DNA of 64,000 nt. Source: Flavobacteriaceae bacterium. Its GTDB lineage: Bacteria > Bacteroidota > Bacteroidia > Flavobacteriales > Flavobacteriaceae. Both the position numbers and the translations under genes were made by a program. Under the pieces are notes generated by a model. It was not told where the DNA came from and searched no databases. It saw nothing but the letters and a program-made list of their open reading frames with translations. Every line of letters begins with the position of its first letter. Positions within the stretch are counted from its first letter, which is position 1. Of this stretch, positions 17,800 to 27,023 are shown one piece after another. The stretch covers positions 186,001 through 250,000 of the forward strand of contig SIHP01000007.1 in assembly GCA_004762155.1 (NCBI GenBank), written 5' to 3'.

Positions 17800-19713
17800 A
17801 TGACCACCAATCAAAATCATATCATAAATAAAGTTGTTGTTGAGGTAAACACAAAAAGTAAAAAAGTAGCTGATGTTTTTAAAAATTCAGTAGAACAATT
17901 TTTACAAGAAGAAGTGTTTCCTCAAATAGAAAACTATTTGGCATCATCTTTAGCGTTTTCTAAAAATGAAAATCAACAAATATCTAAGATAATGTTGGAT
18001 GTGAATTTGAGTGAAAACAATACATTATTAGATGTAAAAAGTACAAGAGAAATACTAAAAGCACAAGTATTAGAGCAATTAACAGCGGTTATTCAACAAC
18101 CAGAAATGCATGATGTAACTATTGTTTCTAAATCTAAAACAGCTTCAAAAGCAGATGCTTTTTTTCATTTTTTGCAAACAGGTACCAATGCCTGGTGGAC
18201 ACATGCTAAAGAAGAACAAGAGTTTTCTAAAACGGTATTATTTGAAATAACAGAAACAACAAATTTTGAAGTTCGATTTTTAAAAACTCTTCAAAATAAA
18301 CCACAACAAACTCGATTAATAAATCAGTTTTTTAATGAAGAATTGCAAATACTTTTTTTAGGAATTCGTAATAAATCAAAAGGCTTTGTAGAAATTTTAA
18401 ATTCAATTACTAAAGTTAATTTCAGCTCTAAAAACAAGGTTAAAAAAGAATTGTGGAGTTTGTTTTCAGATTCTGTTTTGCATCAACAACCAAAACAATT
18501 TATTACAACTATTGAAGAGAAACTATATAATCATTCAACGAAAATAGCACCTAAAAAAGAAGTAGAATTTTTAAAAATATTCACTGGTTTTTATGCTGAT
18601 AAAACAACGTTTTCAGAAAGAACACTTTCAGAAAGTAAGTTCAAAAATGAAATTTTCAGCAGTGTTTTAAATGTTGATAAACATTCAGGAACTAAAAATA
18701 AAATAGCAGGTAAAGAGAATGTTATTCTTAAAAAAGAAAGTGACAAAACAATACTTTCAGATGCTATAAAAAACATAGAAGTTGATTTTTTAGCAATAAA
18801 AAGCAATCGTGTTTTAAAAGAATCAGGAGTTATTTCAGAAGAAAAAAAGAAGGTTTCAAATAAAAACAAATTAGAAAATGAAAGCCTAAAATTAAAATCC
18901 GATGTAAAAGTAACTTCATCAATAAAAACATCAGAAGAACTAATATTTTTAAAACAAGAAAAAGAGAAGTTTCAGCAAGAAGAACTAAAAAAGCAAGTAG
19001 GTAAAACAGTAGTAAAAAAGAATCAGTTGAAAAGAACTTTTGAGAAACCGTTGACATTAAAAGAAACGGAAGATTTAAAAGAAAATGCAACTCTAAAAGC
19101 AAATGAAATTGATAGTATAAATAAAGAAGAAGTCTTAAAAAATGAATCAACAAAAATAGATGTAGGAACAACAATAGAAAAAGAAAGTCCATATTCCAAA
19201 GAACCAGCAATCAATAAGCCAATAGCCTGTTTGGTAACCAATGCAGGACTTATTTTATTACATCCTTTTTTAAAGCAATTTTTTAAGTCTTGTGGTTTTT
19301 TAAATGATAAAAATCAACTTTTAAAGCAAGAAGAAGCTGTGCATACATTACACTATTTAGCTACTAAAAAGGAGCAACAATTAGAAAGTAATTTAGTATT
19401 TGAAAAGTTTTTATGTAACGTTTCTATTCATCAATCGATAGCACGAGATGTTGTTCTTTCAGCTGCTGTAAAACAAAAAGCAGAAGAGTTATTACAATCG
19501 GTAGTTGAAAATTGGGGAATCTTAAAAAATGCATCAACAGATTTAATTCGGTATGAGTTTTTACAAAGATCAGGAAGGTTAGACTTAACTAAAGACAATC
19601 CGCAAATTACAGTTGAAAGAAAAACGCAAGATATTTTATTAGACAAATTACCTTGGAACTACAGTTTATGTAAGCTTCCATGGATGAATAATTTAATTTT
19701 TACAGATTGGTAA
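17800..19713 (+). CDS. eCIS tape measure protein (CIS_TMP family, Pvc14-like)
   Basis: A 637-residue protein with both ends of the contractile-injection tape measure family. The N-terminus has 'NHIINKVVVEVNTKSKKVAD' and the C-terminal ~160 residues have 'NAGLILLHPFLKQFFKSCGF', 'EEAVHTLHYLATKKEQQLES', 'FLQRSGRLDL' and 'LLDKLPWNYSLCKLPWM', the conserved closing block. Between them (about residues 270-460) lies a Lys/Glu/Ser-rich, low-complexity segment likely to be extended or coiled. In PVC/Afp the length of this protein sets the tube length. It starts four bases after the previous stop. The call is confident; the charged middle is expected to vary between strains. Confidence 0.92.
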   Translation: MTTNQNHIINKVVVEVNTKSKKVADVFKNSVEQFLQEEVFPQIENYLASSLAFSKNENQQISKIMLDVNLSENNTLLDVKSTREILKAQVLEQLTAVIQQPEMHDVTIVSKSKTASKADAFFHFLQTGTNAWWTHAKEEQEFSKTVLFEITETTNFEVRFLKTLQNKPQQTRLINQFFNEELQILFLGIRNKSKGFVEILNSITKVNFSSKNKVKKELWSLFSDSVLHQQPKQFITTIEEKLYNHSTKIAPKKEVEFLKIFTGFYADKTTFSERTLSESKFKNEIFSSVLNVDKHSGTKNKIAGKENVILKKESDKTILSDAIKNIEVDFLAIKSNRVLKESGVISEEKKKVSNKNKLENESLKLKSDVKVTSSIKTSEELIFLKQEKEKFQQEELKKQVGKTVVKKNQLKRTFEKPLTLKETEDLKENATLKANEIDSINKEEVLKNESTKIDVGTTIEKESPYSKEPAINKPIACLVTNAGLILLHPFLKQFFKSCGFLNDKNQLLKQEEAVHTLHYLATKKEQQLESNLVFEKFLCNVSIHQSIARDVVLSAAVKQKAEELLQSVVENWGILKNASTDLIRYEFLQRSGRLDLTKDNPQITVERKTQDILLDKLPWNYSLCKLPWMNNLIFTDW

Positions 19714-19741
19714 TTACGTATAACGATAAAATTAAAACAAC

Positions 19742-20203
19742 ATGAAAAGCAAGTTTATATACTTAATACCTGTAGCAATAGCAGCATTAATCCTAAGTAA
19801 AACAAATTCTGAAATGATTTTATTAAAATCAGTAGATAAAATTAATTTGGGTACTCTATTAATGACGTTTCCTGTTATTCTAGCATTAACGGAAAGGTTT
19901 AATGAAATTTTTGTGGTTTCTAAAAGCAACACAAAAGAAGATACTATTTTTAAAACGTCCATAGCATCATTTTGCGTTGGAATTGTATTAGCAATAGCAG
20001 GTTTTAGAATTTTAGAAACCTTTATGGAAATTCCTTTAGAAGTACATTCACTACAAAAAGGCATCTTTAAATTTATTGATACAGTTTTAACTGCTGTTGT
20101 TATAGCAGGCGGAACAGATGGTTGGCATCAACTGGTTGGGATATTACAAGATATTACAAAGAATAAAAGAGAGGAGTTTAAACAAGTTAAAATAGATGAC
20201 TAA
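19742..20203 (+). CDS. Small four-helix membrane protein of the eCIS locus (holin-like candidate)
   Basis: The 153-residue product has about four hydrophobic segments (near 5-20, 40-60, 74-95 and 108-128) and a basic, soluble C-terminus (KNKREEFKQVK). The fourth segment ends in 'AGGTDGWHQLVGILQ', a Gly-rich turn also seen in small uncharacterised phage-type membrane proteins. It is not a named family to me. Size, topology and linkage to a muramidase gene 7 kb downstream in the same operon make a holin-like role in particle release plausible but unproven. Its stop overlaps the start of the DUF4157 gene (TAATG), so the two are co-translated. Confidence 0.7.
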   Translation: MKSKFIYLIPVAIAALILSKTNSEMILLKSVDKINLGTLLMTFPVILALTERFNEIFVVSKSNTKEDTIFKTSIASFCVGIVLAIAGFRILETFMEIPLEVHSLQKGIFKFIDTVLTAVVIAGGTDGWHQLVGILQDITKNKREEFKQVKIDD

Positions 20204-21354
20204 TGTTTACAAGAGACAAAAAACCGAAAACTCAAAATACTTCTACAACTGAGAAAAATAAAGATTTGTTTATTCAGCCAAAATTATCTTTTGGCAAGTC
20301 TGGAGATTCACATGAGATAGAAGCAGATAAAATGGCAGAAAAAGTGGTAAATAAACCTACTGAAGCCAATACAGTTCAAAAAAAAGAAGGAGAAGAAGAT
20401 GTTCAAGCAAAACCATTAGCATCTGAAGCAACATCCGTTTTACAACGAAAGGAAAGTTCAGAAGAAGAGTCAGTACAAAAAATGGCAGAGGAAGAAGCTG
20501 TACAAAGTAAACAAGAAGAAGAGGCGGTTCAAAGCAAAGAGGAAGAGGAGGTACAAGCAAAAAAATGTGGAGATTGCGAGAAAGAAAAAGTACAAAAAAT
20601 GGCAGAGGAAGAAGCTGTACAAAGTAAACAAGATGAAGAAGTGCAGTCAAAAGAATCGGCTAAAAAATCAACAAAACAAACTACAAGTTTTGAAAGTAAA
20701 TTACGAAGAGGAAGTGGGGGTCAAAAGTTAGATAAAAAAATAAGAAATGAAATGGAAGCTGGTTTTGGGTCAAGTTTTAATCATATTAAAATACATAACG
20801 ATTCAGAAGCAGAAAATATGAGTGAAAGTATTGGAGCACAAGCATTCACACATGGAAACGATATTTATTTTAATAAAGGAAAGTACAATCCAAATTCTAA
20901 AAAAGGTAAAACATTATTAGCACATGAGTTAACACATACTATTCAACAAAAAGGAATGGTTCAAAAGCAAATACAAAGAAGTTTAGTAACAAATCCACCC
21001 AGTTGTAGTAATGCTAGCTCACTTCCATTAAATTACACGGATTTAGCTGTTAGAAGAGGAACTCATTATACAGAAGTTTTTGAGAGACCTACTAGCGGAA
21101 AAGTTAATGTTTTTGTAAAAGCTAGTGAGACTAGTGATAACTGTCATATTGATAATACTTATGGTGTTGCTCTTTGGCAATGTCATATTATAGATGATGA
21201 ATCAATAGAAAGTCAGAGAGTAAAAATGTTTAGAGAAGATGATGGAATATCATATCGTTTTAATTTACCTACAGAAAGGTGGAATACTTATAGTAAGTTT
21301 TATTTAAGACTTTATTTTACTTGTAGTGCTTCAGTAACAATTAGTGTTAATTAA
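20203..21354 (+). CDS. DUF4157 eCIS cargo-type protein with unknown C-terminal domain
   Basis: A 383-residue protein with three parts. Residues about 1-50 carry 'LFIQPKLSFGKSGDSHEIEA', the opening found in eCIS-linked DUF4157 proteins and shared with the gene at 22015. Residues about 55-165 are repeats of 'VQ.K..EEE' with a short Cys pair 'CGDCEKE'. Residues about 165-255 are the DUF4157 domain with 'NEMEAGFGSSFNHIKIHND', 'AFTHGNDIYFNKGKYNP' and the metalloprotease-like HELTH at 241-245. The last ~125 residues are beta-rich with several Cys and match nothing I know; this is where an effector domain would sit. DUF4157 is described as strongly associated with eCIS toxins. Export is probably through the particle, since no signal peptide is present. 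Confidence 0.85.
   Translation: MFTRDKKPKTQNTSTTEKNKDLFIQPKLSFGKSGDSHEIEADKMAEKVVNKPTEANTVQKKEGEEDVQAKPLASEATSVLQRKESSEEESVQKMAEEEAVQSKQEEEAVQSKEEEEVQAKKCGDCEKEKVQKMAEEEAVQSKQDEEVQSKESAKKSTKQTTSFESKLRRGSGGQKLDKKIRNEMEAGFGSSFNHIKIHNDSEAENMSESIGAQAFTHGNDIYFNKGKYNPNSKKGKTLLAHELTHTIQQKGMVQKQIQRSLVTNPPSCSNASSLPLNYTDLAVRRGTHYTEVFERPTSGKVNVFVKASETSDNCHIDNTYGVALWQCHIIDDESIESQRVKMFREDDGISYRFNLPTERWNTYSKFYLRLYFTCSASVTISVN
20473..20633 (+). repeat. Internal direct repeats in the VQ-K-EEE linker
   Basis: A 44-bp sequence beginning GTACAAAAAATGGCAGAGGA occurs at 20473-20516 and again, identical, at 20590-20633, in the same reading frame. Perfect identity implies a recent or homogenised duplication, and makes the linker length prone to vary. 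Confidence 0.85.
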
Positions 21355-21371
21355 CTACTAAAATCAAAAAA

Positions 21372-21995
21372 ATGTTAGAAGACTTGTATTTATATGAAAT
21401 TATCCTTTTAATTCTAGGCTCTCTTTTGTTCTTAATATTAAGTGGTGTTTTGGTGTATTATGTGATAAAAAAAGAAGAGATAAAAAAATTACTACTCTTT
21501 TTTCCTATTTCAATACTAATGATCGCTTATCCAGGTATTAAGGAATTAAATATTTCAAGTGATAGAATTGAATTAATTACCTATCAAGAAAAATATGAGA
21601 ATAATCCAGAAGACACGGAGGCCAAAGAAAAGATAGCAGAGTTAACAGACAAATTAGCGTTAAGAGCAAGTTCAGAAGAAGACTTGGTACTTATAGGGAA
21701 GTCTAATGTTTTGTTACAAAAGCCAGAAAATGCTATTACAATTACTGAAAAAGTTATAGAAAAAAGTAAAAAAGATCCTACGAACAAAACAAGTTCATTT
21801 TACTTAAAACAAGCATATCAACTTAAAAAAATAGCAGAAATTCAACAAAGAACAGCAATACAAAAAGATACTATAGAAACAATTAATAGGCTAAATAAAC
21901 TAGAATTAGATCCAGAAATAACAAAAATATCTTCGGTAGTAAAGAAGCAATATCTAAGAAGTTTTAAAAAGGAACTAAAAAGTAAAACAGAATAA
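21372..21995 (+). CDS. Membrane-anchored helical protein of the eCIS locus, unknown function
   Basis: The 207-residue product begins with two hydrophobic helices (about residues 8-32 and 40-58, separated by KKEEIKK). A long, highly charged helical domain (about 65-207) follows, with TPR- or coiled-coil-like spacing and several Lys/Glu-rich stretches. I do not recognise the family. It lies between the two DUF4157 genes, 17 bp after the first and 19 bp before the second, so it is co-expressed with both. Possible roles are an accessory or chaperone for the cargo, or a partner of the holin-like protein; neither can be decided from sequence. Confidence 0.65.
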   Translation: MLEDLYLYEIILLILGSLLFLILSGVLVYYVIKKEEIKKLLLFFPISILMIAYPGIKELNISSDRIELITYQEKYENNPEDTEAKEKIAELTDKLALRASSEEDLVLIGKSNVLLQKPENAITITEKVIEKSKKDPTNKTSSFYLKQAYQLKKIAEIQQRTAIQKDTIETINRLNKLELDPEITKISSVVKKQYLRSFKKELKSKTE

Positions 21996-22014
21996 TTTTC
22001 AATAGGTAAAAAAT

Positions 22015-25000
22015 ATGTTTTCAGCTAAAAAAAATATCGCATCTCCATCTATGGCAAAAGCCAAAGCTGTAGGGAATTTTATTCAACCAAAATTGAATAT
22101 AGGAAAACCTGGCGATAAATATGAAGCGGAGGCAGATCGTGCTGCAGATCAAATAGTAGCAAACGGAAAAGGTGGTCAATTTACCTCTTTTACTCCACAA
22201 TCCGCTGTTCAAAAGAAAACGGATGAGGAAGTTCAAAAACAAGAAATATCCGAACAAGAAATTCAACAGAAACCAGTAGTTGATACTGTAAGTCCTATTA
22301 TTCAACTTAAACAAGAATTTGTCATTCAACAAAAAGAAGAACAGGAATTACAAATGCAGGAGGAAGAAGAGATTCAACAGAAAGAAGATGAAGAAAACTT
22401 ACAACAGGTAGCGGAAGTGCAAACCAAAGAAGAAATAACAGGAATACATGAAGTAGTCCAAAAAGAAACAGAAGAAGATATCCAAGAAAAGGAAGAGGAA
22501 GAGATTCAAGAAAAAGAAGAAGAAATACAACAATTACAAATGTCTGGAGGAGATGATTCATCATCATTAGAAAGTGATTTACAAAGCTCTAAAGGAGGAG
22601 GGAATCCATTACCAACAAATACCAAAAACGAAATGGAATCTGGTTTTGGTGCAGATTTTAGTGGAGTACGCGTTCATAACGATAGTAATGCTGTTCAAAT
22701 GAATAAAGAATTAGGTTCTCAAGCATTTGCAAATGGAAATGACGTTTATTTTAATGAAGGAAAATACAATCCAACTAGCGATTCTGGAAAACATTTACTA
22801 GCTCATGAGCTTACGCACACAGTACAACAAGGATCATCACCAAAAAACAATGTACAAAAATCAGAAGGAGAAGTTGAAAATATAGTATTAGTTGCTCCAA
22901 CGCAAAGGGTGGATATTACTAGCGGACTCCAATTATCAGATAACTGGATAGCTTACATAGAACAAGAGTCTAGAACAAGAGATTTTGATGTTGATGTAAA
23001 AATTGGAGATAGATTCACTGGAACTATTAAGATTAGAAAATCTGGACGTGCTGCTGAAGGAGAACAACAAAAGTTTGAATTATCAAGTAGTAGTAGAAAC
23101 AATCATTTGGATGTAAATGGAATGGAGTTTTTAAATCCATTAAGAGATGCTGGAGTTTATCCTGTTTTAGTTTTAAATAGATTTGGAGAGGAGCAAAGAA
23201 CTACAGGTTTTTTAAGTATTCGTGCGGGAGAACAAGTAGTACCAGATGTATTAGGAATTATTCAAGGAATTAATGACAATCTTGAAGCAATGAGTTTCCT
23301 TGGTGTAAGTCCAATTGAAGTAGCAGAAGGATTAGAAAACAGATTTGAAAATGGAGGCTTAAATTTTAGAGCGAATAACTTATCAGTAAATATCGATGGA
23401 TATGTTGAAGCATCAGGAAGTTTAGGAATCACCGATTCTAGTTTAACTTTTGAATTAAATTCAACAGTAGATGTTGTCGGTTTAGCTTCGGGAGAATTTA
23501 ATGTGGCACGAGGTGCCGATGGAAAATTAAGTGGACAAGCAAACATCTCGGCAGATATTGCTAATATAAGTGCATCTTTAAATATTGAATATGATGATGG
23601 GGCTGTAACAGTTCAAGGAACAGGAAGAATGAATTCCGATAAGTTTTCTGGTGAAATTACTTTATTAGTTACAGATGCGGCTCGTTCTACACAAATGATG
23701 CAAGCAGCTTTAGGTGTAGAAGCTATGGATCAAGAAGCTGCAGTTCCTGCTCAAGAACAAGCACAAGTTGCTAAAACAAAAGATAATCAGGTATTAGCTG
23801 GTTGGGGAGAAGTGCAAGCTTCTATTACAAGTTGGTTAGAAGGTACAGCAAAAATTGGTATTGATAGTGAAGGACATGTAACCATTGTTGGTGAAATTGT
23901 AGTTCCTGATGAGATTGAACTCATGGAACAGCGAGGTAAAAAAGTTGATATTTTTTCTGTTGAAATAAGAGCAGGTTATGGAATTCCATTAGTAGGTCAA
24001 GTATTTTTATTTGCAAGTATAGGTATGTTTGCAAATGCCGGATTTGGTCCATTAGTATTAAAAGATGTTGGTTTTACAGGAACTTATTCTACAGATCCAA
24101 GCGTATTGCAAGAATTTAATATTACAGGTACTTTAGGAATTAATGCTTTTGCCGTGCTTGGTTTAGAAGCGGAAGCGGGAGTTGGAGTTACACTTTTAGG
24201 ACATGATGTTAAAGCAGGTGTAAACGTAACTGCGGCTGCAGGATTAAGAGCCTATGCAGAAGCAACACCAACGTTTGAATATAAAGAACAAGCTACAGAA
24301 GGAGGAAAAGTAGGAGAATCTCGATTAAAAGGTCATTTTGAAGCTGCTGCTCAATTATTTTTACAATTATCTGGAGCGTTATTTTACGAATTAGATAGTC
24401 CGTGGTGGTCACCAGCACCAGACGGAAGAGAAGAATCTCCCTTAGGAGAAGTACAATATCCAATAGGTGATAGTTTAGGAATTGGTGCAGATGTAGATTG
24501 GCTAATTGGAGGAGAAGAACCACCAGAACTAACATTTTCTCCTGTTGAATTTGATCCAGATAAGTTTACTGCAGATGTAATGGCTGATCCACCACCAAGA
24601 AGTATGGGAAATGCAGATGCTGCTCCAGAAGGAGATTGGCAAGGAGAAGAAGGCGGAGAACAAGATAAAAATCCTAAAGTTACTGGAGAAGGAAAAGGAT
24701 TACCTGAAAATGGTAAGAAAAAAGAAGACCTTAAAAAATTACCAGACGAGCAAAAATATATGCGTGCTTTAGACGAAATGTCTAAGTTAGAAAAAGCGAA
24801 TCCAAAACCTACATATAATGTTGTAGATGCTAAAGCGAAAAAGGTAAAATCTAAATATGGTTTAGATACTATTAAACTTCAAAATAAAGAAGATGATAGC
24901 GTTAAGATATTTGTAAAACACGCCAAGGAAGATAATAATAAGCATTTATTAAAAATTCCTTTAATGAGTGAAGCAGAAAGATTAAAGTTATTGCATGAGG

Positions 25001-26946
25001 CGATGACGAATCTTAAAGTTAGTGAAGGAAAAGTTACTGGAGAAGATGGAACTATTGAAGAATCTAGTGCCCAAACTATGTTAAGTAATTGGCTAAAAGA
25101 GAACCCAGTTATTGAAGCTGCCCATGTTGTTGATGGAAAAGAAACATGGAATTATTTTATAGATATTGGCGATAAGAGTGAAACAGAGATAGGAAAACCC
25201 AAAAAAGGAGATAAGAATGCTAAAGCAACTATAGGTAAGGAGCTCAAGTTTAAAATGGGAGAGGAAAACCATCGTCTATGGATTAGTTTTAAAAACAAAA
25301 AAGGAGTACTTATAATGGCAAGTGAGGAAAAACCATTAAAAGACCAAGAAGTGGCTCAAGGTGATTCAGAGGAAGCTCAAAGGTTAAATGCTATAGCTAA
25401 TCAAATAGAAAAAGAAGCTACAGAAGTTAACCAAGAATTAGAAAGTGGAGCAAAAACACCAGAACAGGTTGAAGTATCTGATGACGCCATAGAAAATAAA
25501 GAAGAACAATTGCCAGAAATTATTAATGCTATTAATGATTTAGAAGGTGTTGAAGAAGACTATAAAACATATTTTAAGATTATATCTCAACTACCAGAAA
25601 TAAAAGTTCAAACACAAGAAGATTCACAGATTTTTGTTAAAGATACAGACAAAGGAACACCTTTTACAGAACACTCAAAAGGAGATTTGGGCGGGGGTAC
25701 ATGGAAAATCGGATTACTTTATGAGCCATTAAAAGAAGCAGGGTTAGCAAAAGATCAAAAGGAAAGTACTTTAAAAAGTAAAACTAAAAAAGTGCTAGAT
25801 AGTATGATTGATAATAATTTAGTTTCTAAAATTGTAGATAGGCCAAATCTTTACACTATGGTAGGAAAACCAGGTTATAAAAAAGAAGTTGATGCTCCTG
25901 GTGGAGGTGTAAAGTCAAAAGATCATAATAATTTTGCAAACCCAGTAATGACGATTAAAAAGAAAAATGGAGTTTATTATGCGGCTTATGAAGGAGGAAG
26001 AGCGGATGGAGATGGAACAAATGGTAACAGTAAATCGAGATTTGATATTGAAGTATCTTATGCTGATGCAGCTGCTGGGGTAACCGATTATACTGAGCAA
26101 AGAGTTGTAAAAGGGCAAGATTTAATTATAAAGCCAGAACAATACAGTGGTGATGGGGTTAAAGTTGGGCGAGGAAGAACAGACCCAGGGAAAGATTTAG
26201 GTAGAGATCACAACCAAGATATGTTAGGTTTTGATAATGCTCATATAGTGGGAGATCAGTTTGGAGGTTCTGGACTTAATGCGAATTTAAATATTGCACC
26301 ATCTTCCGTTTTTTACAATCGAACTGAAATGGCTGGAGTTGAAAACAAAATGGCTAAGCAAATTAAAAAAGATCATAATGCTGCTTTTAAGTATAATATG
26401 CAAGTTACTGCCAAATTAAAAGATGACCAAGATTCAACAATGACATCTCAACTGAAAAACTTTTTGGATCAAAACATTACTCAAGAATTAGAAGCCGATA
26501 AGATTACAATTGACGAAGATAAGGCCAATATTAAAGGCGAACTCTTAAAAACGTTACAGGAAGCTTTAACACTAGATTTTAAAAAGGTCCCTGCACAATT
26601 TGTGTCAACCGAATATAAAACAGATTTTGAAGTTTTAAATGAAGAAGCTGTTAAAGGATATTCAGATAGTGAAAAAGTAATTCTGAATAAATTAAATGTA
26701 GATAATTTTGAAACGTTAAGCGCTGCGGAACAAAAAAACACAATAGAAACAAATAATAATATAAATGATGAAGAAAAATTGAAATTAACAAAAGCAATAA
26801 CTCGTAAATCTAATGTTAGTTATGCGCCTGCTGATAAAACAATAAAAATTGGACCAGATGCTGATTTTAATAGAACGAAAGAAGCGTACATGGATCATAG
26901 TAAATATGGTGAAAATCAAAGAGTTGAAATAGAATCAAATGAATAA
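22015..26946 (+). CDS. Large DUF4157 eCIS effector with C-terminal DNA/RNA non-specific endonuclease-like domain
   Basis: A 1643-residue modular protein. Residues about 1-45 hold 'NFIQPKLNIGKPGDKYEAEA', shared with the gene at 20203. An acidic Gln/Glu/Lys repeat region (about 60-180) is followed by DUF4157 (about 185-275) with HELTH at 264-268. A long beta-rich, glycine-rich middle (about 290-850) resembles the structural part of polymorphic toxins, followed by charged linkers and a mixed region (about 900-1300). Near residues 1395-1440, 'DNAHIVGDQFGGSGLNANLN' with 'YNRTEMAGVENKMA' matches the active-site block of DNA/RNA non-specific endonucleases; His1410 is the likely general base. About 200 charged, helical residues follow. 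No immunity gene is adjacent, which fits a toxin aimed at other, perhaps eukaryotic, cells. The nuclease call is strong as a family match but catalysis is inferred. Confidence 0.82.
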   Translation: MFSAKKNIASPSMAKAKAVGNFIQPKLNIGKPGDKYEAEADRAADQIVANGKGGQFTSFTPQSAVQKKTDEEVQKQEISEQEIQQKPVVDTVSPIIQLKQEFVIQQKEEQELQMQEEEEIQQKEDEENLQQVAEVQTKEEITGIHEVVQKETEEDIQEKEEEEIQEKEEEIQQLQMSGGDDSSSLESDLQSSKGGGNPLPTNTKNEMESGFGADFSGVRVHNDSNAVQMNKELGSQAFANGNDVYFNEGKYNPTSDSGKHLLAHELTHTVQQGSSPKNNVQKSEGEVENIVLVAPTQRVDITSGLQLSDNWIAYIEQESRTRDFDVDVKIGDRFTGTIKIRKSGRAAEGEQQKFELSSSSRNNHLDVNGMEFLNPLRDAGVYPVLVLNRFGEEQRTTGFLSIRAGEQVVPDVLGIIQGINDNLEAMSFLGVSPIEVAEGLENRFENGGLNFRANNLSVNIDGYVEASGSLGITDSSLTFELNSTVDVVGLASGEFNVARGADGKLSGQANISADIANISASLNIEYDDGAVTVQGTGRMNSDKFSGEITLLVTDAARSTQMMQAALGVEAMDQEAAVPAQEQAQVAKTKDNQVLAGWGEVQASITSWLEGTAKIGIDSEGHVTIVGEIVVPDEIELMEQRGKKVDIFSVEIRAGYGIPLVGQVFLFASIGMFANAGFGPLVLKDVGFTGTYSTDPSVLQEFNITGTLGINAFAVLGLEAEAGVGVTLLGHDVKAGVNVTAAAGLRAYAEATPTFEYKEQATEGGKVGESRLKGHFEAAAQLFLQLSGALFYELDSPWWSPAPDGREESPLGEVQYPIGDSLGIGADVDWLIGGEEPPELTFSPVEFDPDKFTADVMADPPPRSMGNADAAPEGDWQGEEGGEQDKNPKVTGEGKGLPENGKKKEDLKKLPDEQKYMRALDEMSKLEKANPKPTYNVVDAKAKKVKSKYGLDTIKLQNKEDDSVKIFVKHAKEDNNKHLLKIPLMSEAERLKLLHEAMTNLKVSEGKVTGEDGTIEESSAQTMLSNWLKENPVIEAAHVVDGKETWNYFIDIGDKSETEIGKPKKGDKNAKATIGKELKFKMGEENHRLWISFKNKKGVLIMASEEKPLKDQEVAQGDSEEAQRLNAIANQIEKEATEVNQELESGAKTPEQVEVSDDAIENKEEQLPEIINAINDLEGVEEDYKTYFKIISQLPEIKVQTQEDSQIFVKDTDKGTPFTEHSKGDLGGGTWKIGLLYEPLKEAGLAKDQKESTLKSKTKKVLDSMIDNNLVSKIVDRPNLYTMVGKPGYKKEVDAPGGGVKSKDHNNFANPVMTIKKKNGVYYAAYEGGRADGDGTNGNSKSRFDIEVSYADAAAGVTDYTEQRVVKGQDLIIKPEQYSGDGVKVGRGRTDPGKDLGRDHNQDMLGFDNAHIVGDQFGGSGLNANLNIAPSSVFYNRTEMAGVENKMAKQIKKDHNAAFKYNMQVTAKLKDDQDSTMTSQLKNFLDQNITQELEADKITIDEDKANIKGELLKTLQEALTLDFKKVPAQFVSTEYKTDFEVLNEEAVKGYSDSEKVILNKLNVDNFETLSAAEQKNTIETNNNINDEEKLKLTKAITRKSNVSYAPADKTIKIGPDADFNRTKEAYMDHSKYGENQRVEIESNE

Positions 26947-27023
26947 ACAATCATAATACTAAATAAGCAGTTTCACGATTTTAATTTTATTAAACATTAA
27001 CTGATCAACATAAATAAAAACAT

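Noticed and set aside
18591..19241. Several open frames antisense to the tape measure gene
   Set aside because: They are Leu/Phe-rich shadows of the Lys/Glu-rich low-complexity middle of the sense protein.
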